Source: DASPTB01 sp035623615 (GTDB lineage Bacteria > Actinomycetota > UBA4738). From it: a stretch of DNA of 8,686 nucleotides. Below are positions 5,881 through 8,686 of this stretch, piece by piece (positions within the stretch are counted from its first letter, which is position 1; every line of letters starts with the position of its first letter). The stretch spans positions 1 to 8,686 of the forward strand of contig DASPTB010000177.1 in assembly GCA_035623615.1 (NCBI GenBank), read 5' to 3'. The position numbers and the translations under genes are program-made. Under the pieces are notes generated by a model. It did no database searches, had not been told where the DNA came from, and worked only from the letters and a program-made list of their open reading frames with translations.

Positions 5881-6495
5881 GTGGCAACGGAGATCGTTCG
5901 TTTCTACTTCGACCCGACCTGTCCGTGGGCGTGGCAGACCGCCAAGTGGATCCGCGAGGCCGAGTCCGTCCGCGACCTGCGCGTGGAGTGGAGGCTGTTC
6001 AGCCTGCGGTTGGTGAACGAGAGCATCGACGATCCCCTGACCGACGACTCGGCCAAGAGCGTGCCGGCGCTGCGCGCGCTGGCACTCGCGGGAAGGGAGG
6101 GCGGTCGGGATGCCGTCGACCGGCTGTACCGTGCGATCGGGTCGCGCATCCACGACGGCGACCAGACGCTCTCGCGCGAGACGCTCGACGCGGCGGTCGC
6201 CGACGCCAAGCTTCCTGCGGACCTCGTCCGCCGGGCGATGGCCGATCCGTCGACGGCCGACGACGTGCGCGCGGAGCACCGCGAGGCGGCCGACGCGGTG
6301 GAGGCATTCGGCGTGCCGACGATCGTCCTGGACTCGGGCCGGGGCATCTTCGGTCCGGTCGTCGCAGTGGCCCCGACCGGGGAGGCGGCGGGCGAGCTCT
6401 GGGACCGCGTGCGGTGGCTCGCCGACCTCGACGGGTTCTTCGAGCTCAAGCGGGACCGCGACCGCCGTCCCGGCGAGACGGTTCGCGGGTCCTGA
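5881..6495 (+). CDS. DsbA-family protein related to mycothiol-dependent reductase Rv2466c
   Basis: A 204-residue thioredoxin-fold protein with an inserted helical domain. FYFDPTCPWAW (8-18) is the active-site strand and helix; the cis-proline loop is GVPT (144-147, Pro146); IFGPV (156-160) and FFELKR (186-191) are blocks I recall from Mycobacterium tuberculosis Rv2466c, a mycothiol-dependent reductase that activates nitro-prodrugs. Length matches that family. Here the CPWC motif is CPWA: Cys14 stays but the second cysteine is Ala17, so an intramolecular disulphide cannot form and any redox chemistry must be monothiol, through a mixed disulphide with a low-molecular-weight thiol. No signal peptide, so cytosolic. 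The GTG start at 5881 is backed by GGAGG. It follows mutY and may be partly co-transcribed with it. The true substrate is unknown. Confidence 0.8.
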   Translation: MATEIVRFYFDPTCPWAWQTAKWIREAESVRDLRVEWRLFSLRLVNESIDDPLTDDSAKSVPALRALALAGREGGRDAVDRLYRAIGSRIHDGDQTLSRETLDAAVADAKLPADLVRRAMADPSTADDVRAEHREAADAVEAFGVPTIVLDSGRGIFGPVVAVAPTGEAAGELWDRVRWLADLDGFFELKRDRDRRPGETVRGS

Positions 6496-6498
6496 CCC

Positions 6499-7161
6499 CT
6501 ACCAGCCCCGCGCGCGCCACACGTCCACGTACGGGCGTTCGCGGCCGATCGTCGAGTCGATGCCGTGCCCCGGGCAGATCCGAGTGTCGTCCGGCAGGCG
6601 GGCGAACAGCCCGTCGAGGCTCGCCATGATCCTTGCGAAACGGGCCGGGTCGCCCCCCGTGTTGCCGGGCCCGCCGGGGAAGAGCGTGTCGCCGCTGAAG
6701 AGGAAGCCGCCGATCAGGTAGCAGGTGCTGCCGGGCGTGTGTCCCGGCGTATGCAGGACGTGGAGCTCGTGTTCTCCGACGCGCACCTGCTCGCCGTCCT
6801 TCAGCGGCTGGGTCTCGACTGGCCAGCTGTCCTCATCGCTCGCGAGGACGGGAGCGGCGAGCGCCTTCACGAGCCGGGGCAGTGCCTGCACGTGGTCGGG
6901 ATGGTCGTGGGTCTCGACGATCGCCTCGATTCGCAGGCCTTCGACCTCGCGCAGGATGCGCGCGGCGTCGTCGGCGCCGTCGACGATCACGGCCGCGTCG
7001 CCCGACGCCACGACGTAGACGTTGTTCTCGTACGGCCCCACGCAGAACTTCTTGACGCGAACGCCGTCCGCTTCCGGGTACTCGTGTGGCGGGCCGCCGA
7101 CGGTGACGGCGCCGAACTCCGGCGTCTCCGGCGGCCGCGGCGTCTCCTGATTTCCTGCCAT
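6499..7161 (-). CDS. Metallo-beta-lactamase-fold hydrolase (glyoxalase II-like)
   Basis: A 220-residue MBL-fold enzyme with a complete binuclear metal site: THDHPDH (84-90, giving His85, His87, Asp89 and His90), His141 in TPGHTPGS, Asp158 in FSGDTLF, and His199 in CPGHG. The order and loops resemble the glyoxalase II/YcbL-like group that hydrolyses thioesters, but the substrate cannot be assigned. Residues 1-30 are a Pro/Glu-rich tail before the first strand. Start choice: the ATG at 7170 overlaps the upstream TGA (ATGA), but GGGAGG (7176-7171) abuts it with no spacing, whereas it lies 9 bases from the in-frame ATG at 7161, so 7161 is preferred; the product would otherwise gain three residues. 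It is coupled to the upstream SDR gene and ends 3 bases from the convergent DsbA-like gene. Confidence 0.9.
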   Translation of the reverse strand: MAGNQETPRPPETPEFGAVTVGGPPHEYPEADGVRVKKFCVGPYENNVYVVASGDAAVIVDGADDAARILREVEGLRIEAIVETHDHPDHVQALPRLVKALAAPVLASDEDSWPVETQPLKDGEQVRVGEHELHVLHTPGHTPGSTCYLIGGFLFSGDTLFPGGPGNTGGDPARFARIMASLDGLFARLPDDTRICPGHGIDSTIGRERPYVDVWRARGW

Positions 7162-7166
7162 GTCGC

Positions 7167-8084
7167 TCATCCTCCCACGCGGGGTGCGAGGTACGTCGCG
7201 AGACCCTCCCTCAGCGGGGTCAGCCGCAGGTCCGGGAACGCCCGCAGCAACGGGGCGGTGTTCGCGACAGCGTCGCTCATCAGGAACTCCACCATGCCCG
7301 GCGAGATCGGAGGCTTCGGGAGGTACTGCGCGGGGAATCCCGCGGCGACGAACGTCCACGGCGGAACGTGCGTGAGCCTCCTGCGCAGTCCCATGACGGA
7401 CAGCATCGTCTCCAGGATCTCGTTCATCGTGAAGACGTCGGGACCGCCGATCTCGAACGTCCCCGCCGGGCCGCCGGGCGTGGCCGCTTCCGCGAGCGTG
7501 GCGCCTACGTCGTCGACGAACACCGGTTGCAGGCGCTGGGTGCCGGCGCCGACGACCGGGAGCACCGGCGAGCGGCGCGCGATGGCGACGAAACGGTTGA
7601 GGGCCCGGTCCTCGGGCCCGTAGACCCAGGACGGCCGGAGGACGCACGCCTCGGCGATCCCGCTGCTCGCGATCGCCTGCTCGCCCGCCCACTTGGCGCG
7701 GAACCTCGGCGCCGGCCCGTGCGGGTCGGCGCCGACGCCCGAGGCGTAGACGTACCGGCGCGCCCCGCCGGCGACCGCGGCGGTCACCAGTCGTTCGGTT
7801 CCCAGGTGCTCGAACTCCTCGAACGTGTAGCCCTTCGACGGCTTCTCCACCGGGAACGTCGGGAACGCGAGCGCCTGCACGACGACCTCCGCCCCCTCGA
7901 CGGCCGCGGGCAGGGTCGCGGGATGCTGAACGTCTCCGGCGACCGGGCGGGCGCCCATCCGTTCGATGCGCGCCCGCGAGCGTTCGGGGTGGGCGGTCAT
8001 GACGGCCACGTCGGCGCCGCCCCCGACGAGCGCGCGTACTGCCGCCGAGCCAACGAATCCGCTTCCGCCGGCGACCAGGATCAC
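7167..8084 (-). CDS. NAD(P)-binding NmrA/NDUFA9-like atypical SDR
   Basis: A 305-residue Rossmann-fold protein of the extended/atypical short-chain dehydrogenase group (NmrA-like, NDUFA9-like). The dinucleotide-binding loop GGSGFVG (6-12) begins right after the start, Asp51 follows the second strand, and YVYASGVGAD (111-120), LRPSWVYGPED (149-159) and QPVFVDDVG (186-194) are typical subgroup blocks. The catalytic YxxxK is not intact: Lys131 is kept, but the position four residues before it is Arg127. It may therefore bind a cofactor without being a classical dehydrogenase. The GTG at 8084 puts the glycine loop at residue 6 as usual; an in-frame TTG at 8120 would add 12 unlike residues and overlaps a possible -35 box. 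Its stop overlaps the alternative start of the MBL gene, so the two are one operon. It is divergent from the cyclase gene. Confidence 0.87.
   Translation of the reverse strand: MILVAGGSGFVGSAAVRALVGGGADVAVMTAHPERSRARIERMGARPVAGDVQHPATLPAAVEGAEVVVQALAFPTFPVEKPSKGYTFEEFEHLGTERLVTAAVAGGARRYVYASGVGADPHGPAPRFRAKWAGEQAIASSGIAEACVLRPSWVYGPEDRALNRFVAIARRSPVLPVVGAGTQRLQPVFVDDVGATLAEAATPGGPAGTFEIGGPDVFTMNEILETMLSVMGLRRRLTHVPPWTFVAAGFPAQYLPKPPISPGMVEFLMSDAVANTAPLLRAFPDLRLTPLREGLATYLAPRVGG
7171..7176 (-). promoter_or_regulatory. Shine-Dalgarno deciding the MBL gene start
   Basis: GGGAGG on the minus strand lies inside the last codons of the SDR gene, 9 bases before ATG 7161 and directly against ATG 7170. 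It supports initiation at 7161 with coupling to SDR translation. Confidence 0.6.
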
Positions 8085-8090
8085 GACACG

Positions 8091-8120
8091 ATCATCACGC
8101 CCGCCGTGTGGATGCCACAA
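8091..8120 (-). promoter_or_regulatory. Possible leaderless promoter of the SDR-MBL operon
   Basis: On the minus strand TTGTGG (8120-8115) and GATGAT (8096-8091) are separated by 18 bases, and GATGAT ends 6 bases before GTG 8084, the same spacing as at bcp. The match is moderate: 3 of 6 bases for -35 and 4 of 6 for -10. Confidence 0.35.
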
Positions 8121-8152
8121 CCCGACAGCCCGAATCCGTCAGCTCGCCCACC

Positions 8153-8158
8153 TATGCT
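8153..8158 (+). promoter_or_regulatory. Putative -10 box of the cyclase gene
   Basis: TATGCT (TANNNT) ends 9 bases before ATG 8168, giving a leader of only about 3 bases. GGGGG lies between them but too close to the ATG to act as a normal ribosome binding site. No -35 box was found at 16-19 bases. Confidence 0.45.
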
Positions 8159-8167
8159 GTGGGGGCC

Positions 8168-8686
8168 ATGACCTGTGCATTCTGCGGCAACGAGATCCCC
8201 GAGGGAGCCAAGTTCTGCCCGAACTGCGGCTCTCCCGTCACGGCCTCGCTCGGGACCGAGGAGCGCAAGATGGTCACCGTGCTGTTCGCCGACCTGGTCG
8301 ACTCGACCGGCCTGGCCCAGCGCCTCGACCCCGAGCGGGCTCGTGAGGTCCTCGGGCAGTTCTACGACGCCGCCACCGAGGAGCTGGTCGCGCTCCGTGG
8401 ACAGCCCGAGAAGTTCATCGGGGACGCCGTGATGGCCGTCTTCGGGCTCCCGCAGGTCACGGAGGAGGACGCGGTCCGGGCGGTCCGGGCCGGGCTCGCC
8501 ATCCGGGACCGCACGAGCCGGCTGGGGCGGCAGCTTGGCCTGCCCAAGCGGCTGCAGGTCCGCGTGGGCATCGAGTCGGGCGAGGCCGCGACGGGGGTGG
8601 GTCCCGCGGAGCAGCTCCTCGTGACCGGGCCCGTCGTGAACGCCGCCGCCCGGATCCAGGCCGCCGCCGCCCCGGGCGAGGTGCTC
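8168..8686 (+). CDS. Zinc-ribbon class III adenylate/guanylate cyclase (3' truncated by window)
   Basis: The first 173 codons of a gene that runs off the right edge with no stop. A zinc ribbon opens the protein: Cys3, Cys6, Cys17 and Cys20 in a C-x2-C-x10-C-x2-C pattern. The class III cyclase domain begins near residue 34. VLFADLVDST (38-47) carries metal-binding Asp42; EKFIGDAVMAVFG (81-93) carries Lys82, likely a base-contacting residue, and the second metal ligand Asp86; VNAAARIQ (157-164) supplies the transition-state Asn158 and Arg162. The base-selecting Asp of mammalian cyclases, seven residues before that Asn, is Leu151 here, so nucleotide specificity is uncertain. Proteins with this layout usually continue into an AAA+ ATPase and a TPR-rich region of about 1000 residues in total, so this is probably a large sensor-regulator; that part is inference. 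It is divergent from the SDR gene. Confidence 0.9.
   Translation, partial: MTCAFCGNEIPEGAKFCPNCGSPVTASLGTEERKMVTVLFADLVDSTGLAQRLDPERAREVLGQFYDAATEELVALRGQPEKFIGDAVMAVFGLPQVTEEDAVRAVRAGLAIRDRTSRLGRQLGLPKRLQVRVGIESGEAATGVGPAEQLLVTGPVVNAAARIQAAAAPGEVL

Noticed and set aside
6484..6512. CGCGGG/CCCGCG inverted repeat between the convergent DsbA-like and MBL genes as a two-way terminator
   Set aside because: Only a 6-bp stem with a 17-base loop and no T run; such pairs are frequent by chance in this GC-rich DNA.
8085..8120. TTG start giving a 12-residue longer SDR
   Set aside because: The glycine-rich loop normally lies within the first ten residues, as it does from GTG 8084.
1..8686. A novel defence, mobile or biosynthetic system
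   Set aside because: All ten genes belong to familiar housekeeping, redox or signalling families. No transposase, integrase, nuclease-helicase set, tRNA-flanked island, spacer array or biosynthetic core gene was found.

Overview
The window is an ordinary-looking, gene-dense stretch of a high-GC bacterial chromosome. Family content points to Actinomycetota: a MutY with the short actinobacterial architecture, a DsbA-fold protein resembling the mycothiol-dependent reductase Rv2466c, a zinc-ribbon class III cyclase, and several GTG starts with a -10 box almost touching the start codon. The exact lineage (a Thermoleophilia- or Acidimicrobiia-like uncultured group is possible) cannot be fixed from the sequence. 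No tRNA, rRNA, CRISPR array, insertion sequence or prophage gene was seen, and no gap between genes exceeds about 100 bases.

Layout, left to right. A membrane-bound NarL-type histidine kinase (minus, 12-1577) is divergent from pdxH (plus, 1679-2305), which is followed by a class I methyltransferase (plus, 2366-3118). The methyltransferase converges on, and overlaps by 22 bases, a Bcp-type peroxiredoxin (minus, 3097-3585). Upstream of the peroxiredoxin on the same strand is a translationally coupled pair: a two-CBS-domain protein (4460-4849) followed by a HAD-IIA phosphatase (3672-4463). The CBS gene is divergent from mutY (plus, 4904-5824). A DsbA/Rv2466c-like thiol protein follows (plus, 5881-6495) and converges, with a 3-base gap, on a metallo-beta-lactamase-fold hydrolase (minus, 6499-7161). 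The hydrolase is coupled to an upstream NAD(P)-binding NmrA-like SDR (minus, 7167-8084). The window ends inside a zinc-ribbon adenylate/guanylate cyclase gene (plus, from 8168).

The genes do not form one obvious pathway. A loose theme of oxidative-damage and thiol chemistry is visible (peroxiredoxin, MutY, DsbA-like protein, MBL hydrolase), with signalling genes at both ends (histidine kinase, cyclase). The two clear co-transcribed pairs are CBS-HAD and SDR-MBL.

The most interesting signals are modest. Hexamers resembling a -10 box lie 6-11 bases before several start codons, suggesting leaderless transcription. A 17-base direct repeat containing a 14-base perfect palindrome brackets the HAD stop codon and could fold into a 14-bp stem. 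The Rv2466c-like protein has lost the second active-site cysteine (CPWA instead of CPWC). MutY has one residue fewer than usual between the first two iron-sulphur cysteines. I did not find a convincing new multi-gene system here.
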